The notes below the pieces were generated by a model. It was not told where the DNA came from, did no database searches, and saw only the letters and a list, made by a program, of their open reading frames with translations. Positions 25,544 through 34,422 of a stretch of 64,000 nucleotides of DNA are shown one piece after another. Position numbers and translations under genes: made by a program. Origin of the DNA: Rhizobium sp. (GTDB taxonomy: Bacteria > Pseudomonadota > Gammaproteobacteria > Burkholderiales > Thiobacillaceae); the NCBI GenBank assembly GCA_019459285.1, contig JAIBEL010000033.1:1-64000 (forward strand), in the 5' to 3' direction. Numbering within the stretch: position 1 is the first letter of the stretch; every line of letters begins with the position of its first letter.

Positions 25544-26977
25544 ATGTTGTTCAGCTCCCCGACTTTCCTGCTGTTCTTTGCCGTGCTGCTGATGTTCTAT
25601 GCCGGCGCACGCAATTATCGCGAACGTGCTGCCGTCATCCTGGTTGGCAGCCTGATTTTCTATGCGTCCTGGAAACCGGTCTATCTCATCCTGCTGGCGG
25701 CGTCGGTCAGCCTCAATTACCTGATCTACTCGGGTCTGTCGGCCACCCGCAGCAAGGGGCTGCTGGTGACGGGCCTGGTATTGAACCTGGGATTTCTGGG
25801 GGTCGTCAAATATCTCGGGATGGCCCTGGAAAGCCTGTGGACGCTGGGTACATGGTTCGACCTGCCTGTGGGCGGCGCGCCGCCCGGCTGGGCGGACTGG
25901 GCGCTGCCGTTGGGCATCAGCTTCTATACCTTCCATATGCTGTCGGTGATGATCGACGTCTACCGTGGCGAATGGACGCACCGCATTTCCTTTCGCGCCT
26001 GGTGGCTGTATGTGACCTTCTTCCCGCATATGATCGCGGGCCCCATCCTGCGTGCCTCCGAACTGGTCGAACAGCTGGAATCCCTGCAGCCGCTGAAGGC
26101 GGAGTGCGTCAAACTGGGCGCACTGGTGTTCATGGTGGGCCTGGTCAAGAAAGTGTTGTTTGCCGACAATCTCTCGCTCCTGACCGACGACTTGTTCAGC
26201 CGCCCCGACATGCTGGACTTCTACCTGGCCTGGCTCGCCACGACTTCATTTGCGCTGCAAATCTATTTCGACTTTTCCGGCTACAGCGAAATGGCCATCG
26301 GCCTGGCGCTGATGTTCGGCGTGACCCTGCCGCGCAACTTCCTCCACCCCTATACCAGCCGCAGCGTGCGCGAATTCTGGCAGCGCTGGCACATCACCCT
26401 GTCGCGCTGGCTGCGCGATTACCTGTACTTCTCGCTCGGCGGCAACCGCCGCGGCAAGTTCCGCAACCTGGCCAATCTGATGATCACGATGCTGCTGGGC
26501 GGGCTCTGGCACGGCGCCGCCTGGACCTTCGTGTTCTGGGGATTCCTGCATGGCAGTTATCTGGTGCTGCATCGCCTGCTGCTCGACCTCTATTCGCGGT
26601 TGGGCGTGCTGTCGAATTCCTTTAGCGCGCGGCTGCTGTCCTGGCTGGGATGGCCGGTGACGCTTGCACTGGTGTGGATCAGCTGGGTGTTCTTCCGGGC
26701 GCACTCGTTTCACGATGCGTGGATCATCACGGCTGCGATGCTGGGGCTGGGGGACGCAACCGAGATCGCGTCGGTACGCAGCTATGTGCAGCTGCTGGTA
26801 TGGGGCAGTCTGCTGCTGACCTTGCTGGAACCGTCCATCGAACGGTTGTTGAGGCAAGGCCTGCAGCGCTGGGGGCAACTGCATTTTACGCTGCGCGGCA
26901 CGGCCTACGCAGGCCTGGCGCTGACACTCATTGTCTTTGGCGGAAGCAGCCAGAAATTCATCTACTTCGACTTCTGA
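25544..26977 (+). CDS. MBOAT O-acyltransferase (AlgI/DltB-like)
   Basis: A 477-residue polytopic membrane protein starting LFSSPTFLLFF, the usual AlgI opening. The hallmark FWQRWHITLSRWLRDYLYFSLGGNR is present, as is the catalytic-His region GLWHGAAWTF. It transfers acetyl from a cytoplasmic donor to a periplasmic partner, here probably the SGNH-like protein encoded 2 bases upstream. It is the last gene of the plus-strand core and ends 21 bases from the convergent synthetase homologue. Confidence 0.92.
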   Translation: MLFSSPTFLLFFAVLLMFYAGARNYRERAAVILVGSLIFYASWKPVYLILLAASVSLNYLIYSGLSATRSKGLLVTGLVLNLGFLGVVKYLGMALESLWTLGTWFDLPVGGAPPGWADWALPLGISFYTFHMLSVMIDVYRGEWTHRISFRAWWLYVTFFPHMIAGPILRASELVEQLESLQPLKAECVKLGALVFMVGLVKKVLFADNLSLLTDDLFSRPDMLDFYLAWLATTSFALQIYFDFSGYSEMAIGLALMFGVTLPRNFLHPYTSRSVREFWQRWHITLSRWLRDYLYFSLGGNRRGKFRNLANLMITMLLGGLWHGAAWTFVFWGFLHGSYLVLHRLLLDLYSRLGVLSNSFSARLLSWLGWPVTLALVWISWVFFRAHSFHDAWIITAAMLGLGDATEIASVRSYVQLLVWGSLLLTLLEPSIERLLRQGLQRWGQLHFTLRGTAYAGLALTLIVFGGSSQKFIYFDF

Positions 26978-26998
26978 GTCTGCTGGCCGGCGTTCGCT

Positions 26999-28825
26999 TC
27001 AGTGTTCGTTTGCCTGCAGCCATTGTTCCAGCATCATGGTTACCCAGATCATCACGCCATAGTAGCTGGCGTACGGTCCGCGCTGCATGGCCAGCATATG
27101 GTCCAGATAGGCCGGCTGGATCCAGCCGCGCTGCTTGAAGTCCGCGAGGCTGTCGCCGACGAGGTCGCCGAGCGGGGCGTATTGGGTGCTCCACACGCCG
27201 AACGGCAGGCCGAAGCCGTGCTTGCTCTTGTTGATGATCTTCTCGGGCAGCAGGTCGCGCAGGGCCTCCTTGAAGAACCAGCGCAGCATCTGGCCGCGCA
27301 CCTTGTAGTCGACTGGCAGATGGTTGGCGAAAGCGACCATGCGGTCGTCGAGCAGCGGATAGTGCACTTCGATGCCGGCCGCTTCGGTCATCGTGCCCAC
27401 CTTGCGCAGGTCGTTGTCGGCCAGAGTGAATTTCAGATCCAGATGCATCATGCGGTTGATGTAATGATCGGACGCGGTACGCTCGTAGACCTCGGTGAGT
27501 GCGGCGTCCGCTGTCGAAGGGTCGACGGCATGGATGAAATCCGGCGCGAGGATCTGGTCGAGCGGGGTACGGTGCAGGAAGTTGTAGCTCTCCAGGCGCA
27601 GCGGCAGGCCCATGTTGGCCTGGCGCACGTAGCTTTTCAGTTTGGCCAGGGGGAAACGGTCGGACAAGCCGGGCAGGTGCGCGATCGGCTCCACCACGCC
27701 GCGCCGGATCGCCGCAGGCAGTCGAAAATAGTTCTCGAACAGCTTCTGCTTGGCATAGCGCGCATTGCCGCCGAAGATCTCGTCGCCGCCGTCGCCTGCC
27801 AGCATGTGTTCGAACCCTGCCTCGCGCGCGGCCCGGGCACAGAAATAGGTCGGTACTGCCGAGTCGTTGCCGAATGGTTCGTCGTATTCGCGCGCGATGA
27901 TGGGGATCGCCGTCACGATATCGGCGGGCTTCAGGTAATACTCATGGCTGCGGCTGCCGTAACGCTCGACAGCGCAACGCGCGTATTCCATTTCGTCAAA
28001 CCCGTCGGCATCGAAGCCGATGGAAAAGGTGTCGACCGGTGCGCCGCGTACGGCCGTAAGCGCACCGACAACTGTCGAGCTGTCGGTGCCGCCGGATAGA
28101 AACGCCGCCGTGGAAGGGGTGTCGGCATCGCGTACGGCCTCATCCAGTACGGTGCGAAAATCGCTGCGATGGACGTCGAACCCGGCATCGACCGGGGTGT
28201 AATCGGCCTGCCAGTAAAACGCGGTGCTGAGCTGGCCGTTTTTCAAGGTGACCATCTGTCCCGGCAACAGTTTGTGCACGCCCTGATAGAGGCTGCGAGG
28301 TGCCGGAATGGTATGGAAATACAGGTAGTCGTAGATCGCCTGGGGGTCGATGACCCGCCCGACCGCGGGGTGGGCAGTGGCGTGCTGTGCGCTGGTGCCG
28401 AACACCAGGTGGCCGCCCCGATACGCATAACAGAGGCGCTCTGCGCCCACGCGATCGAGAACCAGGCAGGCTTTTTTCTTGAGCGGCTCCAGCACGGCAA
28501 AGGCGAAATTGCCGTGCATCAGCGTGGGCAGCGTCTCGCCGTGGCGTATCCAGCCATGCGCCACGGCGGTGGCCGGACTGCGGTCGCGGGCGATGAAGGC
28601 CAGTTCCTCGTCGAGAAAGACCGGACGCCCCGTCAGCGTGGCGGCGAGACCGTTTTCGACGTGGATGTCGGCCTTGCCGAAGCGCGAAGACGCGGCCACT
28701 CCCAGCATCTGACTGCTGTGTTCGTGCAGCAGCCCTTCCGGTGCCGGGTTGGCCGCTCCTCTCATATGCCGGATCAGGTCCTGATGCGCGCCGTGGTCGC
28801 CCAGCCAGCCAAAAATGCCATCCAT
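26999..28825 (-). CDS. asparagine synthetase homologue lacking the glutaminase Cys
   Basis: A 608-residue AsnB-fold protein read from ATG 28825 (MDGIFGWLGD). Residue 2, the catalytic Cys of class II amidotransferases, is Asp. The synthetase domain keeps the PP-loop LSGGTDSST (about 241-249) and AGDGGDEIFGGNARY. The frame stays open to 29104, but that part shows no family resemblance and lies over the divergent promoter region. It may use free ammonia or another nucleophile, like beta-lactam or lasso-peptide synthetases. It sits alone between convergent and divergent neighbours and differs from the intact paralogue at 16448. Confidence 0.85.
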   Translation of the reverse strand: MDGIFGWLGDHGAHQDLIRHMRGAANPAPEGLLHEHSSQMLGVAASSRFGKADIHVENGLAATLTGRPVFLDEELAFIARDRSPATAVAHGWIRHGETLPTLMHGNFAFAVLEPLKKKACLVLDRVGAERLCYAYRGGHLVFGTSAQHATAHPAVGRVIDPQAIYDYLYFHTIPAPRSLYQGVHKLLPGQMVTLKNGQLSTAFYWQADYTPVDAGFDVHRSDFRTVLDEAVRDADTPSTAAFLSGGTDSSTVVGALTAVRGAPVDTFSIGFDADGFDEMEYARCAVERYGSRSHEYYLKPADIVTAIPIIAREYDEPFGNDSAVPTYFCARAAREAGFEHMLAGDGGDEIFGGNARYAKQKLFENYFRLPAAIRRGVVEPIAHLPGLSDRFPLAKLKSYVRQANMGLPLRLESYNFLHRTPLDQILAPDFIHAVDPSTADAALTEVYERTASDHYINRMMHLDLKFTLADNDLRKVGTMTEAAGIEVHYPLLDDRMVAFANHLPVDYKVRGQMLRWFFKEALRDLLPEKIINKSKHGFGLPFGVWSTQYAPLGDLVGDSLADFKQRGWIQPAYLDHMLAMQRGPYASYYGVMIWVTMMLEQWLQANEH

Positions 28826-28884
28826 GGTGTGTTGTGTCAGCGTGATACGGGATAATGTCCGCCAATATAAACGAGCTGGCCGAT

Positions 28885-28900
28885 TGGCACGAATCCTGTT
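28885..28900 (+). promoter_or_regulatory. degenerate sigma-54-like element upstream of the second sulfotransferase
   Basis: TGGCACGAATCCTGTT has a perfect -24 half (TGGCACG), but its -12 half reads CTGTT instead of TTGCW at the right spacing. A start near 28911 would leave about 40 bases to ATG 28950. Weaker than the other four sites. Confidence 0.3.
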
Positions 28901-28949
28901 TGCTAGGTTGCGGGGTGATCGGACTCCGTTTGATAACGACAGAAAGTCT

Positions 28950-29876
28950 ATGAGTTTGAGTGAATTTACTGAGAAGGTGGTCAAGACGCTGGCATTCCAT
29001 GCGCGGCGGACGCGTCGCGCCTTGCGCAGCATGCGCTGGCAGCTTTCGCCGCGGCCGGCGGAGCGCCCCATCATCGTGATCGGGTGCTCGCGGGCCGGCA
29101 CCACGCTGGTCTACAAAACCCTGTCCGAATCGCGCGAGATCGGCAGTCTGCAACGCGAGACCCACGATTACTGGACGGACCTGCACCCCCTGGCCGACAA
29201 GCACTGGGACACGCACGCGCTGGATGCAACGGATGCCAGCGCAGCCGAACGCGACGATGTCAGCCGCTACTTCTACAGCTGGACCGGCCGTCATCGATGG
29301 GTCGACAAGAACAACCAGAACGGACTGTGCGTCGCCTATCTGCGGGAACTGTTTCCCGACGCCGTGTTCGTCTTCGTCAAGCGCAGCCCCGGCGACAACC
29401 TCAATTCGCTGATCGAGGGCTGGCGCAAGCCCGACGAATTCGCCACCTGGTCGAACGACCTGCCGGCGAACGTGGCCGTCGAGGGTGGACAATTGACGCA
29501 ATGGTGCTTCTTTCTTTCCGAGGGCTGGCGCCATTACGTGAACGCGCCGGTCGAAGAGGTAGCCGCCTTCCAGTATGCCGCGGTCAACCGGGCCATCCTC
29601 GATGCCAAGGCCGGCATTCCAGCCGGGCAGTGGGTCGAGGTGTTCTACGAGGATTTCCTGCGCGATCCGGTCGCCGCCTTCCGCCAGGTATTCGAAGGCT
29701 GCGGCCTGGCCTTCGATGCGCACCTGCAGGCGCACTGCGCCGAAGTGCTCGACATTCCCTACAACGCGTTTTCCGAAATCCGCCTGGACAAATGGAAGGA
29801 TGGCCGCAACCGGGACAAGATCGAACGGGTGTTGCAGCAGGTGGCCAGCGTGGCGACGGAAATGGGGTATCGATGA
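28950..29876 (+). CDS. sulfotransferase (second of three)
   Basis: A 308-residue sulfotransferase-family protein. The 5'-phosphosulfate loop is GCSRAGTT at residues 45-52 and the 3'-phosphate segment is FVKRSPGDNLNSLIEGW near 140-156. I place the start at ATG 28950 because the open frame upstream (from 28815) shows no homology. The N-terminal 40 residues are basic and may bind membrane. It is divergent from the synthetase homologue and is the first gene of a run that ends at 31992. Confidence 0.82.
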   Translation: MSLSEFTEKVVKTLAFHARRTRRALRSMRWQLSPRPAERPIIVIGCSRAGTTLVYKTLSESREIGSLQRETHDYWTDLHPLADKHWDTHALDATDASAAERDDVSRYFYSWTGRHRWVDKNNQNGLCVAYLRELFPDAVFVFVKRSPGDNLNSLIEGWRKPDEFATWSNDLPANVAVEGGQLTQWCFFLSEGWRHYVNAPVEEVAAFQYAAVNRAILDAKAGIPAGQWVEVFYEDFLRDPVAAFRQVFEGCGLAFDAHLQAHCAEVLDIPYNAFSEIRLDKWKDGRNRDKIERVLQQVASVATEMGYR

Positions 29877-31066
29877 CCGTACTGGCGCTGCTCCTGGCGA
29901 TGGTGATGCTGCTATGGGCAGGGGTGCTGCTGGCATTCGCCGGTCCGCTCGCCGCACGCTGGCGCGAACCGGTGCTGCGTCATCCCGTGCTCATCGTCGA
30001 AAGCGACGACTGGGGCGCGGGGCCCCTGTTCCAGGCGGATGCATTGGCCAGCCTGTCGGCCCTGTTGCAGCGTATACGCGACCGCACCGGCCGTCCGGCC
30101 GTCATGACGCTGGGTGTTGTGCTGGAGGTGCCGGATGGGGTCCGCATCGCAGCGAGCCGCTTTACGGAATATCACGCCTTGACGCTCGCTGACGAGCGTT
30201 TCGAAGCGGTGCGTGCGGCGATGCAGGCAGGCATCGAGGCCGGGGTGTTTGTGCCCCAATTGCATGGCCAATGTCATTACTGGCCGGCGGCCTTGCTGGC
30301 CGCGGCACAGAAAGATATGGCGGTGCGCGATTGGCTTGCCGCGCCGGAACCTGCCGCGACCGAAGCGCTGCCGTCCCCCTTGCAGAGCCGCTGGGTCGAT
30401 GCCTCGGATCTGCCCTCGCGCGCACTGCCGAACGCGGCGATCGAGCAAGCCGTTGCCGCGGAGACGGCAGCATATCGGACCGTTTTTGGCCGGTTGCCGC
30501 AGGTGACGGTTGCCACGACGTTCATCTGGAACGAAGCCGTCGAGGCGGCGTGGGCGCAGTCTGGGATCGATGTCGTCGTCACGCCCGGCCAGCGCGCCAC
30601 GTGTCGGGATGCCGCGGGCCGGCCGGGATGCGTGGATGCCTCGATGTTGTCCGGCGAGCGTTCGCGTGCCGGGCAAACCTATCTGGTGCGCGATGTGTAT
30701 TTCGAGCCGACCCTGGGCCATGCGCCGCAGCGGTTGGAGGATGGACTCAAGACGCGCACCCGGCAGGGGCGGGCCTGTCTGGTGGAAACCCATCGCTTCA
30801 ATTTCCTGCAGGCGGCCGATGCCAGCCTTGCGGCACTCGAAGCGGGATTGAATGCAGCCTTGGCCGCCTGCCCGAATGTGCGCTTTCTTACCCCGCTCGA
30901 ACTGGCGCACGCGATCGAAAAACAGGATCCGGCCTTGATCGAAGGCCGGTTGCGTCGTCGCCTTGCTGTCTGGCGCATCCGGCTGGACGAGGTGCCGCGG
31001 TTTCGCCGGATGTCCCGTCTCAGCGGTCTGGCGCTGCCACTGGCCTGGCTGGGACGTTCGGCATGA
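29873..31066 (+). CDS. membrane-anchored NodB-fold (polysaccharide deacetylase-like) protein
   Basis: A 397-residue protein with an N-terminal hydrophobic anchor (about 3-26) and a periplasmic or cytoplasmic NodB-like barrel. The acidic motif ESDDWG near residue 44 and PQLHGQCHYWP near 126-136 replace the usual TFDDG and HxxxH motifs; a second His motif VETHRFNF lies near 303. The start overlaps the sulfotransferase stop (ATGA). Homologues occur in polysaccharide loci without a tested function. Deacetylase activity is likely but unproven given the changed motifs. Confidence 0.72.
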   Translation: MTVLALLLAMVMLLWAGVLLAFAGPLAARWREPVLRHPVLIVESDDWGAGPLFQADALASLSALLQRIRDRTGRPAVMTLGVVLEVPDGVRIAASRFTEYHALTLADERFEAVRAAMQAGIEAGVFVPQLHGQCHYWPAALLAAAQKDMAVRDWLAAPEPAATEALPSPLQSRWVDASDLPSRALPNAAIEQAVAAETAAYRTVFGRLPQVTVATTFIWNEAVEAAWAQSGIDVVVTPGQRATCRDAAGRPGCVDASMLSGERSRAGQTYLVRDVYFEPTLGHAPQRLEDGLKTRTRQGRACLVETHRFNFLQAADASLAALEAGLNAALAACPNVRFLTPLELAHAIEKQDPALIEGRLRRRLAVWRIRLDEVPRFRRMSRLSGLALPLAWLGRSA

Positions 31067-31992
31067 GCCCGCGTTTCTCGGTCATCATTCCCGCATTCAA
31101 CGCAGCCGCCACCCTGGCGCGCGCCATCGAGTCGGTGCGTGCGCAAAGCTGGCCGGTACATGAAATCATCGTGGTGGATGATGGCTCGACCGATGCCACG
31201 GCCGATGTCGCGCGCCAGTTCGGCGAGGCGGTGCGGTTGATCCGGCAGCCCAACAGCGGCGTGTCGGTGGCGCGCAACGCGGGCGCGGCCGCCGCCACAG
31301 GCGACTGGCTGGCATTTCTCGACGCCGACGACTGGTATGCGCCCGATCGCATCGGGTTCCACGCGACATGGATTGCCGAGGACGCCTCGCTGGATTGCCT
31401 GTCGGGCGACTACGAGTATCGCGATACGGACGGAAAGCTGCTCGGCACGTCGATGGCGCAGCACGAATCGGGACGCCTGATGCTGGCCAAGGCTGCAGGA
31501 ACGGTGCGCGTGGTGATGGACGCACCCGCAGAAATCGCGGCCTTCGTGGCCGATCATTTCGGCGACACGCACACGCTCTCGGTTCCGCGCGGCCGCTTTA
31601 TCGAACTGGGCGGCTACCCGACCGGGTTCAAGGTCTGCGAGGATGTCCATTTTCTGACCCGTCTGGTGGCCAATAGTCATCGTATCGGCGTAATCTGCGA
31701 AAGCCTCGGCGTGTACGTGATACATGGTGGCAGCGCCACGCGCCGCAATCCGGTGGCGGCGCAGCGTGAGAATGTGCGTACGCTGTCCGATCTGGTGCGG
31801 CTGGCCGAACGTTTTCCGACACCGGTCAGGCAGGGGGTGGCGAGCCGGATGTACGGCGCGCGCTACAACCTCGGCTGCGCATTGAGCAAGAGCGGGCAGC
31901 GTATCGCGGCCGTCCGGGCCGTGTTGCCGATGCTGGCCGCGCGCCCCGGCTGGCAGAGCCTGCGTGCTGTGCTGTCGATGCTGACCGGCTGA
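31063..31992 (+). CDS. glycosyltransferase family 2
   Basis: A 309-residue GT-A transferase. It opens SVIIPAFNAAATLARAIES, has the VVDDGSTD motif, the DxD equivalent FLDADDWY, and the acceptor-side CEDVHFLTR segment. Its start overlaps the previous stop (ATGA), ending a three-gene coupled run. Cytoplasmic; the sugar donor cannot be told from sequence. Confidence 0.9.
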   Translation: MSPRFSVIIPAFNAAATLARAIESVRAQSWPVHEIIVVDDGSTDATADVARQFGEAVRLIRQPNSGVSVARNAGAAAATGDWLAFLDADDWYAPDRIGFHATWIAEDASLDCLSGDYEYRDTDGKLLGTSMAQHESGRLMLAKAAGTVRVVMDAPAEIAAFVADHFGDTHTLSVPRGRFIELGGYPTGFKVCEDVHFLTRLVANSHRIGVICESLGVYVIHGGSATRRNPVAAQRENVRTLSDLVRLAERFPTPVRQGVASRMYGARYNLGCALSKSGQRIAAVRAVLPMLAARPGWQSLRAVLSMLTG

Positions 31993-32099
31993 GCATGCCG
32001 GCTTTGCGGGGCTATGGCAGGTGTATGGCCGGCATTGAGAATATCCGGATGGAAGGTTTGTCTGGTCTGAACGAGGCCTCTGGATAACATGGGTAGGGT

Positions 32100-33059
32100 A
32101 TGCAGATCACTGTTGTAATCACGACTCACGATCGTCCCGAATTGCTTCGCGAGGCCATTGCCAGTGTCGAGGCGCAGCGTTTCGATGGATGGGATGTCAT
32201 CGTGGTGGACGATGGGTCCCGTCCTGCCGTGACGCTCAACCCTATGCAGGAGGGGCGCATCAGACTATTGCGAAACGAGATCGCGCAAGGGCCCTCGGAA
32301 GCCCGCAATGCGGGAATGCGGACGGCGACCGGCGAGGTGATTTTCTTTCTCGACGACGACGATCTGCTCGGTTCCGATGCGTTGGCACAGATCGATGCCG
32401 CTTTCCAGGACGATGCGAATCTGAATTGTCTGTTTGTGAATGTGGAACCTTTCGGCAGCGATGCCGAGGGGACCCGACACAATCAGATTCAGGCAGTGAC
32501 GCGTGTACTCGCTACGATGGGCGAGCGTCTGGAGGGAACCGAATGCGTGTTGCGCCTGCATTCGGACCTATTGTTTGCTGCATTGCTCGAGCGTATCCCG
32601 ATGGCGTTTCAGCGGGTGGCGATCAAACGAGCCCAATTGCAGAAAGTCGGGCTGTACAGCGGGCAAGGGTTCGAGGACCTGGAATGGTATTACCGGGTGG
32701 CACTTCGCTGTACGTGTGGCCTGCTCGTGACACCTGGCTATCGCGTGCGATGCGAGGGACAGAGTTATTTCAGCCGGCCGGAGGAAAAACAACGCCTCAT
32801 CGACACCATCATCCATATCCGCAAAGGACTTCTGAGCCTGGACGAGGTTGCTGCCACACCACTGCTCAAGCGATTGACGACGGCTTCCCTGGCAAGCGCG
32901 CATTTCAACAAGGCCTATTACGCGTACCAGAATCACCAGGCTTTTCCCTGGCGCAATCTTTTCGACTCAACGGTCAATGGGCTGTACTGGCACCACTTCA
33001 GCCTGGCAGGGAAAGTGCTGAAGAATCGGATTCGCCAAGCGATAACGCGACAGCATTAA
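32100..33059 (+). CDS. glycosyltransferase family 2
   Basis: A 319-residue GT-A transferase. It opens TVVITTHDRPELLREAIAS, followed by VVDDGSRP and FFLDDDDLLGSD (DxD region). The middle region has FQRVAIKRAQLQKVG and EDLEWYYRVAL. A 107-base gap separates it from the previous gene, so it may have its own promoter; a GG-N10-GC element at 32015-32030 is a weak candidate. The codon choice is slightly less GC-rich than the XrtA core. Confidence 0.88.
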   Translation: MQITVVITTHDRPELLREAIASVEAQRFDGWDVIVVDDGSRPAVTLNPMQEGRIRLLRNEIAQGPSEARNAGMRTATGEVIFFLDDDDLLGSDALAQIDAAFQDDANLNCLFVNVEPFGSDAEGTRHNQIQAVTRVLATMGERLEGTECVLRLHSDLLFAALLERIPMAFQRVAIKRAQLQKVGLYSGQGFEDLEWYYRVALRCTCGLLVTPGYRVRCEGQSYFSRPEEKQRLIDTIIHIRKGLLSLDEVAATPLLKRLTTASLASAHFNKAYYAYQNHQAFPWRNLFDSTVNGLYWHHFSLAGKVLKNRIRQAITRQH

Positions 33060-33258
33060 TGCAGGTTGTGAAGATTGTTCTCGGCAGTGTGCAAGGTACG
33101 AAAGGGCCAAGTCGCGGCATAAATCGCCTGATTCGGGGCAGGGCCGTTATCATTCAGGCATGCTGCATTGACATGCCCAATCCCGCAGAAATCTCAAAAC
33201 CGACAAATAACGGCTGCCGGCACCGATGACGCCATACGGCCTGCCCCTCTTACCCATC

Positions 33259-34413
33259 ATGAATCGTCTGCTCGTCCTCACCGAACTCTTTCTCCCGACC
33301 AAGGGCGGTACGGCCGTGTGGGCCGCGGAGGTATACAGGCGTCTCGGCGGCAAGGAAATCCACATCGTCACCGCCGACGTCCCTGGCGCCATGGCAGTGG
33401 ATGCGGCGCACCCCAATACGATCCACCGCCTGAGCCTCAGACGCGTGGCATGGCTGCGCCCCGAATCGCTCGCGATGTATGCCCGTTTCTTCTTCCGGTC
33501 ACTGCGATTGGCATTCACACACCGCTTCGATGCCGTGCATGCCTTCCGTGCGCTGCCGGAAGGGCTGGTGGCATGGGGTGTGGCGCGCTTGACGTTCAGG
33601 CCGGTGGCCATCTATGCCCATGGCGAAGAACTCACCAGCTGGGGGACCGGCCGGAAATTCAGGGCGATGCGGTTCGCCCTGCGCCACGCCGACCGGGTCG
33701 TCGCCAACAGCGACCATACGCGCGACACCTTGCGGGGCATGGGCGTCGACCCGGCGCGCATCACGCTCATCTATCCCGGCGTCGACGTCTCGGTATTCAG
33801 GCCGGGCCTGGATACCACCGGTTTGCGCGAGAGCCTGGGGATCGGCCCGGACGAGAAACTGCTGTTCTCGGTCGGCAGGCTGTCGCGTCGCAAAGGCTTC
33901 GACCAGATGATCCGGGCCGTGGGACGACTGCATGCCGAAGGGATGCCGCTGCGCTATGTCATTGGCGGGATAGGCGAGGATGCCGATTATCTGGACGGAT
34001 TGATCCAGGACCTTGGCCTGACGGGCGTGGTCCATCGCATCGGCCCGGTCAGGGAAGCGGATCTGCCGCGCTGGCAGAATGCCTGCGATATATTTGCCAT
34101 GCCCAACCGCGAGATCAACGGCGACAATGAAGGCTTCGGCATGGTCTTCATCGAGGCGGCTGCCTGCGGCAAACCGAGCCTGGCCGGCCTGGCCGGCGGC
34201 ACGGGATCGGCGGTCCTGCATGGCGAGACGGGGCTGCGGGTGGATGGCACATCGGTCGATGCCGTGGCAGACGGTTTGCGCAGCCTGTTGACGCAGCCGG
34301 ACTTGACCCGTGATTGGGGCCAACGCGCATTGCAGCGGGTGGAACGCGAATTTTCCTGGGAGCGGGTGGCAGAGAAAACCCGCCAACTGAACATGACAAC
34401 AACCCGGTCCTGA
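33259..34413 (+). CDS. glycosyltransferase family 4
   Basis: A 384-residue GT-B transferase (MNRLLVLTELFLPTKGGTAVW). The donor half has FSVGRLSRRKGFDQMIRAV and NREINGDNEGFGMVFIEAAACGKPS, the EX7E motif. ATG 33226 in the same frame would add 11 residues; I prefer 33259, where the first beta strand starts, but neither has a clear ribosome site. It is preceded by about 200 bases without a gene in which I see no promoter or terminator motif. Confidence 0.88.
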   Translation: MNRLLVLTELFLPTKGGTAVWAAEVYRRLGGKEIHIVTADVPGAMAVDAAHPNTIHRLSLRRVAWLRPESLAMYARFFFRSLRLAFTHRFDAVHAFRALPEGLVAWGVARLTFRPVAIYAHGEELTSWGTGRKFRAMRFALRHADRVVANSDHTRDTLRGMGVDPARITLIYPGVDVSVFRPGLDTTGLRESLGIGPDEKLLFSVGRLSRRKGFDQMIRAVGRLHAEGMPLRYVIGGIGEDADYLDGLIQDLGLTGVVHRIGPVREADLPRWQNACDIFAMPNREINGDNEGFGMVFIEAAACGKPSLAGLAGGTGSAVLHGETGLRVDGTSVDAVADGLRSLLTQPDLTRDWGQRALQRVEREFSWERVAEKTRQLNMTTTRS

Positions 34414-34422
34414 GCCGCATCC

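Noticed and set aside
28826-29104. Longer N-terminus (93 codons) for the Asp2 synthetase homologue
   Set aside because: No similarity to the family, and it would overlap the divergent sulfotransferase and its promoter region; the amidotransferase fold begins at MDGIFGW.
32015-32030. GG-N10-GC element upstream of the GT2 gene at 32100
   Set aside because: Only the GG and GC spacing fits; three other conserved positions mismatch, which is common by chance in GC-rich DNA.
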